The position numbers and the translations under genes are program-made. From NCBI RefSeq assembly GCF_900172265.1, contig NZ_FWFK01000002.1, positions 248,001 to 312,000 of the forward strand: a DNA stretch of 64,000 bases, given 5' to 3'. Source of the DNA: Roseivivax jejudonensis (GTDB taxonomy: Bacteria; Pseudomonadota; Alphaproteobacteria; Rhodobacterales; Rhodobacteraceae). Below, in pieces: positions 16,700-27,889 of the stretch; the first letter of the stretch is position 1; the number at the start of each line of letters is the position of its first letter. The notes below the pieces were generated by a model. That model saw only the letters and a list, made by a program, of their open reading frames with translations, was not told the DNA's origin and searched no databases.

Positions 16700-17659
16700 T
16701 CAGGGCCCGAGCAGGGATGCCGCCGTGTTCTCGTCGGTGATGAGGCCGGAGATGAGTCGCCCGGCGATCGCGGCACGCAGCGCGGGCACCTTCGACCGGC
16801 CATGGGCGGCGGCGATACGCTCGACCGCGGACTCGGTCGTCAGTGCGACGGAACAGACCCGCCCGGTCACCTCGTCGTCGATCAGTGCGCCCTCGCCGTC
16901 GAAGGGAAAGCCGAAGATCTCGCCCACCGCTCCCTTGCCGCGCACCCGTGTGAGCGTGGCATCGTCGACGAACCCGTCGCGCAGAATCGGCGCCGCCGAA
17001 TCCATCGTACCGATTCCCATGATCCGGAACTGGGCCCCGTGCGCGAGACGCAGCGCCGGCGCGAGCGTGGACTGGCCGAGCAGAGCATCGCGTTCGCTCT
17101 GCGTGGAGGCAATCACCGGAACCGGAAGCGGGAACGTCTGAGCGGTCACCTTTTCGCCCAGCGTGAACAGCACGTTGTAATACGACGTGGACCCGTCGGG
17201 CGCGACGTTGCCGGTGAGTGACACGATGCGATGCTGCGGGCAATCGATCCGCGGCAGGTGCTCGACAGCTGCGCGCAGGGTCCGGCCGGTGCCGATGCCG
17301 AGCGTGACCGGCGCCTCGGCCGACAGGCGGTCCTCGATCAGGTCGGCGAGGCGATGAGCGACGGCCTGACCTGCCTCGGCCTCGGACGACAGCGCGGGCA
17401 CGACCTCGCACAGCGCGAGCCCGAAGCGGTCCTGCAGCCGTGCGGACAGATCGAGGCAGGTCGAGATCGGGTGATCGATGCGCACCTTGACCAGGCCCGC
17501 CTGCATTGCCTGCGACACCAGCCGCTGCGCCGATTGCCGCGAGACCCCGAGGAGTCGCGCGATCTCGTCCTGCGTCTTGCCGGCGACATAGGCCAGCCAG
17601 GCCGCGCGGGCGGCGTCATCGAGCTTTTTCGGCGTCTGGGCGCTTCGCGGGGTCTTCAT
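16700..17659 (-). CDS. SorC/DeoR-type sugar-binding transcriptional regulator of the polyol operon
   Basis: A 319-residue regulator with an N-terminal helix-turn-helix (about residues 25-55: [20 protein letters not shown]) and a C-terminal SorC sugar-binding domain of the NagB/RpiA fold ([57 protein letters not shown]). Such proteins sense phosphorylated sugars and control nearby transport operons. It lies just upstream of smoE in the same orientation, 141 bases away, consistent with local control. The start is uncertain: ATGs at 17659, 17674, 17683 and 17698 are all in frame with no clear ribosome site. I took the one immediately before the conserved region. Confidence 0.88.
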   Translation of the reverse strand: MKTPRSAQTPKKLDDAARAAWLAYVAGKTQDEIARLLGVSRQSAQRLVSQAMQAGLVKVRIDHPISTCLDLSARLQDRFGLALCEVVPALSSEAEAGQAVAHRLADLIEDRLSAEAPVTLGIGTGRTLRAAVEHLPRIDCPQHRIVSLTGNVAPDGSTSYYNVLFTLGEKVTAQTFPLPVPVIASTQSERDALLGQSTLAPALRLAHGAQFRIMGIGTMDSAAPILRDGFVDDATLTRVRGKGAVGEIFGFPFDGEGALIDDEVTGRVCSVALTTESAVERIAAAHGRSKVPALRAAIAGRLISGLITDENTAASLLGP

Positions 17660-17748
17660 GACCTCAAGAGCCATCCAGCGCATGACGGCAAAGAGCAAGA
17701 CTTTTCCGGGCGCGCGGCCAGTCTCCGTCTACATTGCGATGCGGGAAA

Positions 17749-17825
<77 letters not shown>

Positions 17826-18223
17826 CTTGGAGCGGTGAGTAAACGCTGCACGTTGCGGACGCAACCCGGTTCGGGTGACGCTGCTCCGGGCCGGATCACA
17901 AAGCGCGTGCGCGGACACACTTTTTTCGCGACATATGTTTCGCCTCATGGTAGTGTTTCCATGTTCTGATTACATGTCAAAACTGTTTTTCGAATCACGC
18001 TTTGATATTGTTGGGACGGGAAGGATGATTCGGTCGGATTAAGAGCCCGAGTGTCCCGATGGGCCGGTCCGCCAGCCAAGAGATCGGCACCGCTGTAACA
18101 GTTTCTCGTGCGCGGGTGAAAAGCCCCTAGTGTGACCCGCCACCCCTCGGGTCTCGCCTCTCTCCGCGTGCGGGCGCGGCACCTCGGCCCTGGCGGCCGG
18201 GGTGCCGCAAAATGCCGGATGCG
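17826..18223. other. Intergenic region of about 400 bases, partly AT-rich
   Basis: No gene is supported here. From about 17915 to 18030 the sequence is clearly more AT-rich than its surroundings (runs such as ACTTTTTTCG and AACTGTTTTTCG), and on the minus strand it holds TTTTGACATG, a fair -35-like sequence that could belong to an upstream promoter for the tRNA. The rest is GC-rich. A small RNA is possible but I see no promoter-terminator pair to support one. Confidence 0.5.
18176..18208. other. Hairpin downstream of the O-methyltransferase gene
   Basis: GCGGCACC-T-CGGCC pairs with GGCCG-G-GGTGCCGC around a short loop, a 13-pair stem with one mismatch. It lies 15 bases past the stop of the minus-strand methyltransferase gene. 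Reading out of that gene no T-run follows (a TTTT precedes it), so it is at best a partial or Rho-assisted end signal. Confidence 0.45.
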
Positions 18224-19237
18224 CTAGGTCGGACGGCGCGCGACGGCCAGTTTCGTCATCTCCGGGATCATCTCCATCACTTCGACCTCGACGAACCCCG
18301 CCGCTTCGAGCAGGCGCCCGAGCCCGTCGGAGTCGAGCGAGCGCGCCTCGGGCGTGAAGGCGGTGTGCTGCAGTTGCCAGAGCGCCGCCAGCCGCGGGCC
18401 GGACCGATCCGCCGAGACCACGAAATCGTGCACCAGAAGGCGCCCGCCGGGCGCGAGATGCGCGTACGCGCGTTCGAGGAGACGGGCGTGATCGTCGCCG
18501 GGGACGCCCGAAAGCAGATAGGACATCAGCACGATGTCCTGCCCGTCCGGCCAGTCGGCCGCGAGCGCATTGCCGTCGACGAAGGCGATGCGATCCGCAA
18601 GACCGGCATCGGCCGCATACGCGCGGCCGAGTGCCGAGACGTTCGGAAAGTCCACCACCGTCGCTGTCAGGTCCGGGAAGGACTGGCACAGCGTGATCGC
18701 GAACGCGCCTGTGCCACCGCCCACATCGAGCAGGCGGCGCGCTCCGGTCAGATCGACCTTTCGGGTCAGCTGACGCGCGGGACCGAGCGAACCGGCATGC
18801 TGGCTTTCCGAGTAGAGCCGCGCCTCGGCAGCGTCCGAAAACCATTCCTCGTATGAGGCCGTCGCCCCGGCCGGCATGTTGCCGGAGATCGCCGCGCCCA
18901 ATTGATGGATCAGGCCATACATCTGCCGCCCGACCTGAAGCCTCAGGTAGTCGCCGAAATCGTACTTGGCGCCGCGCACGAGAAAAGCCTCGGCCCCCGG
19001 CGCGTTCGCGAAGCGCCCGTCCTCCACGGTCAGCAGCCCGAGCCCGGCCAGCGCCGTCAGCAGGGTCTCGACCCGATCGCGATGAAGGCCGGTTTTCGAC
19101 GCGATATCATCGACATCGGCGTCACCGTTCGACAGGTGCGTGAAGATCTCGTGGTCCAGCGCAACGAAAAGCGCCTTCGACCCCATGAAGCCGAAGGCGA
19201 TTGCGGAAATCTCGTCCGCTTCGGTGACGGCTGTCAT
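18224..19237 (-). CDS. SAM-dependent O-methyltransferase (family 2) with dimerisation domain
   Basis: A 337-residue methyltransferase with the two-domain plan of plant-type O-methyltransferases and bacterial relatives. An N-terminal winged-helix dimerisation domain (residues 10-80: FMGSKALFVALDHEIFTHL through TALAGLGLLTVEDGRF) is followed by a Rossmann domain with SAM motif LLDVGGGTGAFA (169-180), TVVDFPNV (194-201) and a late LAPGGRLLVHDFV. The substrate is not evident; related proteins methylate carotenoid, quinone-like or chlorophyll intermediates, but no such genes are nearby. It starts 71 bases after the sufS stop in the same direction and could be the tail of the suf transcript. The leader carries a 7-base GC hairpin (19248-19276) and no clear ribosome site. 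Confidence 0.85.
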   Translation of the reverse strand: MTAVTEADEISAIAFGFMGSKALFVALDHEIFTHLSNGDADVDDIASKTGLHRDRVETLLTALAGLGLLTVEDGRFANAPGAEAFLVRGAKYDFGDYLRLQVGRQMYGLIHQLGAAISGNMPAGATASYEEWFSDAAEARLYSESQHAGSLGPARQLTRKVDLTGARRLLDVGGGTGAFAITLCQSFPDLTATVVDFPNVSALGRAYAADAGLADRIAFVDGNALAADWPDGQDIVLMSYLLSGVPGDDHARLLERAYAHLAPGGRLLVHDFVVSADRSGPRLAALWQLQHTAFTPEARSLDSDGLGRLLEAAGFVEVEVMEMIPEMTKLAVARRPT

Positions 19238-19308
19238 GTGGAGGGGCCCCGCGCGTTGTCCGTGTTACTGCGCGGGACGCTACCAGCCGTCATGGTGAAG
19301 GGCCAGCC

Positions 19309-20529
19309 TCAGGCGAAGAGCTCGTGCGCCAGTTCGAGCGCCTCCACCAGAACGTCCACCTCGGCCTCGGTGTTGTAGAGGCCGAAGGAGGCGCGACAGG
19401 TCGCCGACACCCCGAGGTGATCCATCAGCGGTCCGGCGCAGTGATGGCCGGCGCGGACCGCGACGCCCTTCTTGTCGAGAATTGTCGAGATGTCGTGCGC
19501 GTGGGCCGCGCCGTCGAGCGAAAACGAGAAGATCGCGGCCTTGCCCGGAGCCTTGCCCTGAACCTGCAACCAGTTCATCCCGTCGAGCCGTGTGCGCGCG
19601 TATGCGGCGACCTGAGCCTCGTGCGCGGCGATGTTCTCCATGCCGAGGTCCATCATGTACTCGAGCGCGACACCGAGCCCGATGGTCTGGACGATGCCGG
19701 GCGTCCCGGCCTCGAACTTCATCGGCGGGTCGTTCCAGGTGACCTCGTCCTTGTGCACCTCGCGGATCATGTCACCGCCACCCATGAAGGGCCGCATCTC
19801 GGCCATCCGCTCGCGCGCGATGTAGATCGCACCCGAGCCGCTCGGGCCATAGAGTTTGTGACCGGTCACCGCGAAGAAATCGACACCGAGATCGGTGACG
19901 TCGACAGGCATGTGCACGGCAGATTGGCTGCCGTCCACGAGAACCGCAACGCCCTTTTCGCGCGCGGCCTGGGATATTGTCTTCACGTCCACCACGGTGC
20001 CCAGGACGTTGGACAGCTGGGTGATCGCGACCAGCTTGGTCTTGGGCCCGATCGCGTCGATCACCTTTTGCGGATCGAGCGAGCCATCGAGTTCCGGATC
20101 GACCCAGACGAGCTTGATCCCCTGCCGTTCGCGCAGGAAGTGCCACGGCACGATGTTCGCGTGATGCTCCATCGTGGACAGGACGATCTCGTCACCCTCC
20201 TGCATCCGCGGCATGGCCCAGCCGTAGGCGACGAGGTTGATGCCCTCGGTCGTGCCGGTGTTCAAAACGATCTCGTCCTCGTGCGCCGCCCCGAGGAAAC
20301 GCGCAACGATGCCGCGCACCGCCTCGTACTTCTCGGTAGCGAGGTTCGAAAGGTAGTGCAGGCCCCTGTGAACGTTCGAATATTCCTCGGCGTAGGCGCG
20401 CGTGACCGCGTCGATCACCACCTGCGGTTTTTGCGCGGACGCGCCGTTGTCGAGATAGACCAGCGGCTTGCCGTTCACCTCGCGCGACAGGATCGGAAAG
20501 TCGCGCCGGACCTCGTTCACGTCGTACAT
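19309..20529 (-). CDS. sufS: Cysteine desulfurase SufS
   Basis: A 406-residue PLP enzyme that takes sulfur from cysteine for Fe-S cluster assembly by the SUF machinery. The PLP lysine is Lys225 (VTGHKLYGP), the cofactor His is in STMEHHANIVPWH, and the catalytic Cys is Cys364 in RAGHHCAGPLMDHLG, the same number as in E. coli SufS. It lacks the long mobile loop of IscS-type enzymes, so this is a group II desulfurase, which normally needs a SufE or SufU partner; none is in the window. It is the last suf gene of the operon and follows the second YIP1-type gene by one base. Confidence 0.96.
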   Translation of the reverse strand: MYDVNEVRRDFPILSREVNGKPLVYLDNGASAQKPQVVIDAVTRAYAEEYSNVHRGLHYLSNLATEKYEAVRGIVARFLGAAHEDEIVLNTGTTEGINLVAYGWAMPRMQEGDEIVLSTMEHHANIVPWHFLRERQGIKLVWVDPELDGSLDPQKVIDAIGPKTKLVAITQLSNVLGTVVDVKTISQAAREKGVAVLVDGSQSAVHMPVDVTDLGVDFFAVTGHKLYGPSGSGAIYIARERMAEMRPFMGGGDMIREVHKDEVTWNDPPMKFEAGTPGIVQTIGLGVALEYMMDLGMENIAAHEAQVAAYARTRLDGMNWLQVQGKAPGKAAIFSFSLDGAAHAHDISTILDKKGVAVRAGHHCAGPLMDHLGVSATCRASFGLYNTEAEVDVLVEALELAHELFA

Positions 20530-20530
20530 G

Positions 20531-21109
20531 TCACACCGCCTCCACGGTTGCGCCGGACAGCGTGACGATCAGCGCAAGCCCGAGTGCGAGCCCCGTGACC
20601 GCCACGAGCAGGGCGAGCGCGGCCTTGCCGACACCCTCGAAGCCCTGCGCCTCGGCGAGGAAATTGAGAAGAATCCAGAGGCCCACCCCGGTCGCGGCCA
20701 GCGACACCAGCGCCGCGATCGGCGGCACCAGCGGCGCGAGGATCGTCAGGAGCACCTGCACCAGGACATCGAGTCCCTGGACCCAGACAACAAGCAGACC
20801 CACGTCGCGAAGTCGCGCCACGCCACCGAGGCCGCGCCCCGCCCATGTCAGCGCCAGCGTCAGGATCACCAGCACGACCGCGAGGCCCGCCGCAAAAAGG
20901 AACGGCTGGCTCAGGAGCGGCGCGATGGACGGATCGGGCGGCACGATCTGTGCCGACAGCGTCACCAACGCGGTCTGGAGCACCACGACAAGCGCGAACC
21001 CCGTGCCGACGACGTCGCCCGACAGTCGCAGCGACAGCAGCATCCGGGCGACCTCGCGCGGCGCGACCACGCTCTGCCAGGCGAGCGAGAGAAACCCGTT
21101 GACCGTCAT
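20531..21109 (-). CDS. YIP1-like integral membrane protein (second of pair)
   Basis: A 192-residue membrane protein with about five predicted helices (for example GTGFALVVVLQTALVTLSA, PFLFAAGLAVVLVILTLALTW, LLVVWVQGLDVLVQVLLTIL, PPIAALVSLAATGVGLWILLNFLA and ALALLVAVTGLALGLALIVT). It resembles bacterial YIP1-domain proteins, whose function is unknown. It begins MTVNGFLSLAWQSVVAPREVARM, a family-like amphipathic start. The ATG at 21109 overlaps the stop of the preceding membrane gene by four bases. Its place between sufD and sufS is conserved in my memory of Rhodobacterales suf operons, but no Fe-S role can be read from sequence. Confidence 0.8.
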   Translation of the reverse strand: MTVNGFLSLAWQSVVAPREVARMLLSLRLSGDVVGTGFALVVVLQTALVTLSAQIVPPDPSIAPLLSQPFLFAAGLAVVLVILTLALTWAGRGLGGVARLRDVGLLVVWVQGLDVLVQVLLTILAPLVPPIAALVSLAATGVGLWILLNFLAEAQGFEGVGKAALALLVAVTGLALGLALIVTLSGATVEAV

Positions 21110-21588
21110 GCGCCCTCCTCGGCGATCTTGAGGCTTCGCAGCCAGAACCACGCGAAGATGGCGCACCAGGCGACACCGACCAACGTGAGGCCCGCGCCCG
21201 GCCCCACCAGGCCCGCGACGAGACCGTTCAACAGGATGAGCGGCGTCGAGGCAAGAAAGCTCCAGAACAGCGCGAGACGCGCGCCATACCAGTCACCGCG
21301 CCCGCCGACCGCCTTGGCGACGAGGTGGCTGAGCGCGGCGATGGCATAGAGCCCGAGCGGCGCGATGAAGATCCAGCCCATCAGTGCCCCGCCCAGCATC
21401 TGGTCGAGGCTGGTCTCTGTCAGATGCGCCTCGCGCGCGAGGCGCGGCAGCGACGACAGAAACGTCAAGAAACATGCACCCATCGCCATGGCGAGCGCGC
21501 GATCCTCGCGCTGGCCCATGGCGAGAAGGCGCCGCATAACCGCACCCGGCCCCCGGTAGGTGGCCGCGATATCTGTCGTGACCGCCAA
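21106..21588 (-). CDS. YIP1-like integral membrane protein (first of pair)
   Basis: A 160-residue membrane protein with four predicted helices: ALAMAMGACFLTFLSSL, ALMGWIFIAPLGLYAIAALSHLVA, LALFWSFLASTPLILLNGLVAGLVG and LTLVGVAWCAIFAWFWL. It has a short soluble N-terminus (MAVTTDIAATYRGPGAVMRRLLAMG) and ends in a charged tail. It follows sufD by seven bases and is coupled to the next membrane gene by an ATGA overlap, so the two probably act together. Its role is unknown. No catalytic motif or metal-ligand cluster is visible. Confidence 0.8.
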   Translation of the reverse strand: MAVTTDIAATYRGPGAVMRRLLAMGQREDRALAMAMGACFLTFLSSLPRLAREAHLTETSLDQMLGGALMGWIFIAPLGLYAIAALSHLVAKAVGGRGDWYGARLALFWSFLASTPLILLNGLVAGLVGPGAGLTLVGVAWCAIFAWFWLRSLKIAEEGA

Positions 21589-21595
21589 GCCGTCC

Positions 21596-22896
21596 TCAGC
21601 GAGCCTGCCGGCGGAACAGCCAGGCGGAGATGCGCTCGACGATCTCTGCCTGCAGATCCTCGTCGGCGATCTCCTGAACCGCCTCTGCGAGGAAGGCGAG
21701 CGTCAGATAGTTGGTCGCCTCGGCCTCACCGATGCCTCGAGAGCGCAGGTAGAACAGCGCCTCTTCGTCGATCGCGCCCGAGGTCGACCCGTGCGAGCAC
21801 GCCACGTCGTCGGCGTAGATCTCGAGCTCCGGCTTCGCCTGGAACGTGCTGTCGTCATCGAGCAGCAGCGACTGCGAAATCTGGTAGCCATCGGTTTTCT
21901 GCGCGCCGGGCTCGACCAGAATCTTGCCCTGGAACACGCCGACCGCGCCGTTGCGCAGGACCTTCTTGAAGACTTGCCGGCTTTCGCAGTTCACCGCATC
22001 ATGCGTGATGAAGACGGTGTCGTCGTGGTGAAAGTCGCCGTCGCCCATGCAGGCGCCCGCGACATGCGCGATCGCATTGTCGCCGGTCAGCTCGAGCACG
22101 ACCTCGTTGCGTGTGAGCACGCCGTTCGCCGTGAGCGTGAAGGACTGGAACACCGATTCCCGGCCGAGCCGACCGAAGATGTGCGTCACGGCACGCCGCT
22201 CATGGTCGCGGCCTTGGGCCCGGATGTGACGGAACGTGCCGGTATCGGCGACCTCGACTTCCATGCACTTGTTGAACCGCGCGGCGGCCGGTCCGCTTTC
22301 CAGAAGCGTGACCTCGGCGCCCTCCTCGACCTTCACGACGTGATGAAGGATCGCGTCGGAACGCGTTGCCTCGTGGTGATAAATCAGGCTCAGCGGCTTC
22401 GAGGGCTTGCCCGTCACGCGCACCAGGATGCCGTCGGACGCGAACGCCGTGTTGAGCGTGGCGAGCGGACGCTTCACCGGCGACTGACCCCGCGCCTCGA
22501 GCTGGCCGTAGACGTCCTTGGCCCAGTGAATGTCAGCGCGGCTGTCCGCCAGACGTTCGATCTCCACACCCTCGAGGGCAAGGTCGTCGGACGCTTCGGC
22601 GTCGAACACGCCGTCGACGAACACGATCTTCAAGCGGTCGAACGCGTCGAAGACCGGCGGCTCGCCCGCATCGAACGTCGCTGCCTCCGGCGCCTCCGGC
22701 GCGGTCAGCGTGTCCGGCTTGGTGTATTTCCAGTATTCGTCGCGGCGGATGGGCAGGCCGTCGGCGCGCAACCGTGCCAGCGCGTCCCGGCGCGCGGGCT
22801 CGGCCCAGCCGCCCTCGGGCAGCGTGAGCGCGTCGATCCGGGCCTCGGCGATCTCGAGCGCACGCGGTTCGGGTGCCTTTGGTTTGAGAAGCGCCA

Positions 22897-22897
<1 letters not shown>
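21596..22897 (-). CDS. sufD: Fe-S cluster assembly protein SufD
   Basis: A 433-residue beta-helix protein that forms the SufBC2D scaffold on which Fe-S clusters are built. The N-terminal helical part has RRDEYWKYTKPDTL (the WKYT motif), the central right-handed beta-helix follows, and the C-terminal core has KTDGYQISQSLLLDDDS, KPELEIYADDVACSHGSTSGAIDEEALFYLRSRG, which carries the conserved Cys-x-His. The ATG at 22897 shares one base with the sufC stop (TAATG), so SufC and SufD synthesis is coupled, as expected for a fixed-stoichiometry complex. Confidence 0.96.
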
Positions 22898-23649
<752 letters not shown>

Positions 23650-23686
23650 GTGTGTCCTCTTTCGGCTGTCTTGCGCAGGTCGCCCG

Positions 23687-24313
23687 TCAGGGCCGCTGCA
23701 TCATCTGGATGATCCGCAGCAACCGGGCCGGCGGCACGGGCTGCGGGGTGATTTCGAACCGGGCCATGCGGCCGGTCATCTTCGGGGCACCGAGAAACGG
23801 CTCGATGCGGTGGTAGTGCGTGCGCGGCCCGTAGTCGTCGAAGAGCAGCGTCACCGGGCGATCGGTCAGGAACGCCGTCGCGAGCGCACATCCCAGGCGG
23901 AACCGCCCATCGACCAGGACGACGTCGGGCGTGCGAAACCCGGGTCGGTCCCAGACCTCGAGCGGATAGCGCGAGAAGTCGCGCCAGCCGCTGTCGTCGA
24001 CCGGGTGCCCCCAATCGCGCGTGGGCCCGATGTCGACATGCACGATGTCGACCGTGCTGTGTTCGGCCGGCGGGTGGGCGTCGAACCACGCACGCATCAT
24101 GTCCGCCCAGTGGCCATCCGACTCGACCGTCGTGACCGTTCGACCGGAAAGTTCGGCAGCCAGCACGGTGGAGCCGCCCGAGCCGTATTCGAGGATCACG
24201 CCGGCGCGCTCGTATTCCGCCCTCAGGAGCGCCGCCTCCGCCTCCGGCAGAGTCAGCTCGGGCCGGACCGGGGCCGCGTCGCGTTCTGTGGTTTCGGCAC
24301 GCACTGACATCAT
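23687..24313 (-). CDS. Methyltransferase-like hypothetical protein in the suf operon
   Basis: A 208-residue protein with a degenerate class I methyltransferase (Rossmann) pattern: ILEYGSGGSTVLAAEL (about residues 40-55) as the nucleotide loop, TVTTVESDGHWADMM as the second acidic strand, VVLVDGRFRLGCAL as motif IV, and a hydrophobic LLFDDYGPRTHYHRIEPFL. It resembles small conserved proteins annotated as putative methyltransferases in alphaproteobacteria. There is no evidence for its substrate. The start is uncertain: ATGs at 24313, 24310 and 24361 share the frame and none has a clear ribosome site. It sits 37 bases before sufC in the same direction. Confidence 0.75.
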   Translation of the reverse strand: MMSVRAETTERDAAPVRPELTLPEAEAALLRAEYERAGVILEYGSGGSTVLAAELSGRTVTTVESDGHWADMMRAWFDAHPPAEHSTVDIVHVDIGPTRDWGHPVDDSGWRDFSRYPLEVWDRPGFRTPDVVLVDGRFRLGCALATAFLTDRPVTLLFDDYGPRTHYHRIEPFLGAPKMTGRMARFEITPQPVPPARLLRIIQMMQRP

Positions 24314-24392
24314 GCTTCGCCCGGTTCGCAGCGAGCCGCGAGGATCCGGCGCTCCGGACATTGGCCGGCGCCTCTGCCATGGATTCCGCTGG

Positions 24393-24707
24393 TCATTCGA
24401 TCACCACCGCCGTGCCCGAGACGGACACCATGAGCATGGAGTCCCCCACGACTTCGTAATCGATATCGATCCCGACGACGGCGTTGCCGCCGACGCGTCG
24501 GGCCTCGTCGCGCAGCGCCTCGAACGCCGCCTCGCGCGCGTCCCGCAGCTTGGCCTCGTAGGCGCCCGACCGGCCGCCGACGATGTCCGTGACCTGCGCG
24601 AAGAAGTCGCGAAACACGTTCGCCCCCATGATCGCCTCGCCGACGACGACATCTCGGTAGTCGGTGATCCGGTGACCTTCGATGCTATGCGTCGTCGTAA
24701 CGATCAT
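24393..24707 (-). CDS. UPF0145 (YbjQ-like) putative heavy-metal-binding domain protein
   Basis: A 104-residue protein of the UPF0145/YbjQ family. Typical sequence: [78 protein letters not shown]. Members form small ring-shaped oligomers and have been proposed to bind metals, without a firm function. Within this operon a link to iron or Fe-S handling is possible but unproven. The ATG at 24707 overlaps the stop of the small membrane gene before it (ATGA). Confidence 0.9.
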   Translation of the reverse strand: MIVTTTHSIEGHRITDYRDVVVGEAIMGANVFRDFFAQVTDIVGGRSGAYEAKLRDAREAAFEALRDEARRVGGNAVVGIDIDYEVVGDSMLMVSVSGTAVVIE

Positions 24708-24901
24708 GGGATGGCCCCACGTGTCGGCCGGCGCCCGCGCAGGACTGTCTGGGCAAAGAGCGATCCGCCCGCGCCCGAGACGAAACTGAGCAACAGGACC
24801 GTGCCGAACGACAGCGCATCGGTCAGGACGGCCACGGCGACCGAGAACACGACACAAAAGATGCCCGTCAGGGCTGCCTGGATCAGCATCGCGGGTTTCA
24901 T
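24704..24901 (-). CDS. Small two-helix membrane protein
   Basis: A 65-residue protein with two predicted membrane helices ([22 protein letters not shown] and [20 protein letters not shown]) and a basic C-terminal tail ([11 protein letters not shown]). It has no recognisable family. I accept it as real because its stop overlaps the start of the YbjQ-like gene by four bases and it fills an otherwise empty interval in the operon. The ATG at 24901 is preferred to one eight codons earlier, which would add a charged N-terminus. It lies 138 bases after sufB. Confidence 0.65.
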   Translation of the reverse strand: MKPAMLIQAALTGIFCVVFSVAVAVLTDALSFGTVLLLSFVSGAGGSLFAQTVLRGRRPTRGAIP

Positions 24902-25039
24902 GGCGTTGCTCCACCTGCATCGCACGGATCAACCGGCAGGAGACGCGACACGCCCGGAGCAGGACCGGGCGCGGCAAGGAGCCGCGACCCCGGTCGCTGC
25001 GCCGATCGAAGCGTGTCGCGCGGCGACATCATGGCGGCG

Positions 25040-26584
<1,545 letters not shown>

Positions 26585-26766
26585 GTCGTCCTCTCCTGAT
26601 CGCCCGGCCGCAGGTCGCGACCTTGCTCGTCTGGCGCCGGCGCGGCGCGTGTTCCATTCGCCGCGACGGCGGCCCGTAAGCGGTGCGCCGCAACGCGGCG
26701 CTGTCTTTCGATCTTCGTTCCGGGCCGCGATCCTCGTCGGCCCGGACGTTGCTCGCGATGTCCGCG

Positions 26767-27813
26767 TCAGGCGGCCTTCGCGCGAAACTTCTCGTATTGC
26801 TTGCCCCATGCCGCAGCGAAGCGAAGCACATCGTCCTCGACCGTGTCGGGCCCGAGGCTCACGCGGATCGCCCCCGCGGCAGTCGCCGCATCGTGGCCCA
26901 TGGCGCCGAGCACGCGGCTCTCGCGCACCTTCCCGCTGGAGCAGGCGCTTCCCGCGCTGATCGCGAACCCGGCAAGGTCCATCTGCATCACCTGCGTCTC
27001 ACCCTTCCAGCCGGGCACCGCGAAGCAACTCGTGTTCGGCAGGCGCCGTCCGCCATTCCCAACAAAAATAGTCTCGGGGGCCCGGGCTGCAATGCTCTCT
27101 TCTAGAATGTTTCTAAGTTTTTCGACCTGCGACCACGTCCCGGCGTCGAGATCGCGCGCCGCAGCCTCCGCCGCGGCGCCGAAGCCCGCGATCCCGATCA
27201 CGTTCTCCGTGCCGGACCGCCGACCCATCTCCTGCCCGCCGCCGCGGATCTGCGCGGCGAGGTCGGTGCCCCGACGCATGACGAGCGCGCCGATCCCCTT
27301 CGGTCCGCCGATCTTGTGCGCGGAGACGAGCGCCATCCCCGCGCCCATCCAGTTGAACGCGAGCGGCAGCTTGCCGAGCGCCTGCGTCGCATCCACGACG
27401 GCAAGGCCCTGAGGCAGGTCCTGCACGATCCCCGTCTCGGAATTGGCCGCCTGCAGGGCGGTGCGGCCCGGGTCATCGACGCTGACATGGCCGCTGCGGT
27501 CGACCGGCAGCGCCGGGTCGATCCAGGCCGCCACCGCGTCGTGTTCGATCGCAGCGCCCACCAGCCCGCGCCCGGCGCAGGCCAGCGCCGCCGCTTCTGT
27601 CGCACCCGAAACGAAGACCACGTCGGCGCCGTCGGCCCCGAAGGCCGCCGCGACTTGTGCGCGCGCCGTCTCCACGATGCGCTTGGCCGCACGTCCCTCG
27701 GCATGAACCGAGGACGGATTGCCGGCCGCGTCCATCGCCTCGAGCATCGCCGCCCGTGCCTCGGGCCTGAGCGGGGCCGTCGCGTTCCAGTCGAGATAGG
27801 TCCGGCTTACCAT
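26767..27813 (-). CDS. Cysteine desulfurase, NifS/IscS-type (group I)
   Basis: A 348-residue PLP-dependent desulfurase shorter than E. coli IscS (404). It has [10 protein letters not shown] near the start, cofactor His91 ([10 protein letters not shown]), PLP Lys167 ([12 protein letters not shown]) and catalytic Cys291 in [18 protein letters not shown], the group I loop. It provides sulfur for Fe-S clusters and is the first enzyme gene after iscR, so the operon encodes two desulfurases of different groups. The ATG at 27813 was chosen at the conserved start; the frame extends 15 codons more. Codons covering residues 233-254 are unusually AT-rich (AGA, ATT, CTA, ACT, TTT) compared with the rest, and this patch contains a palindrome like the one at the iscR promoter. 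Confidence 0.93.
   Translation of the reverse strand: MVSRTYLDWNATAPLRPEARAAMLEAMDAAGNPSSVHAEGRAAKRIVETARAQVAAAFGADGADVVFVSGATEAAALACAGRGLVGAAIEHDAVAAWIDPALPVDRSGHVSVDDPGRTALQAANSETGIVQDLPQGLAVVDATQALGKLPLAFNWMGAGMALVSAHKIGGPKGIGALVMRRGTDLAAQIRGGGQEMGRRSGTENVIGIAGFGAAAEAAARDLDAGTWSQVEKLRNILEESIAARAPETIFVGNGGRRLPNTSCFAVPGWKGETQVMQMDLAGFAISAGSACSSGKVRESRVLGAMGHDAATAAGAIRVSLGPDTVEDDVLRFAAAWGKQYEKFRAKAA
27101..27117. promoter_or_regulatory. IscR-box-like palindrome inside the cysteine desulfurase gene
   Basis: TCTAGAATGTTTCTAAG shares 13 of 17 bases with the palindrome at the iscR promoter, including the invariant core TAGAA-N3-TTCTA. On the gene strand, TTGCAG (27092-27087) and TATTTT (27070-27065), separated by 16 bases, follow it and look like a promoter that would serve sufB and later genes. 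The surrounding codons are atypical. The function is inferred. Confidence 0.5.
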
Positions 27814-27889
27814 CGCGCCCCTGCCCTCGCGGCCGGCGCACGTGCCATCGATCCGCATGCGCTGCGATTATAATGCGCCGCGTGCCGGA

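Noticed and set aside
18039-18845. A 268-codon minus-strand frame overlapping the O-methyltransferase
   Set aside because: Arg/Ala/Gly-rich shadow in another phase; the overlapping gene has a clear SAM motif.
18224-19237. Bacteriochlorophyll or carotenoid methyltransferase (BchU/CrtF-like) identity
   Set aside because: The fold resembles these, but no pigment genes are present and the motif set does not single out either one.
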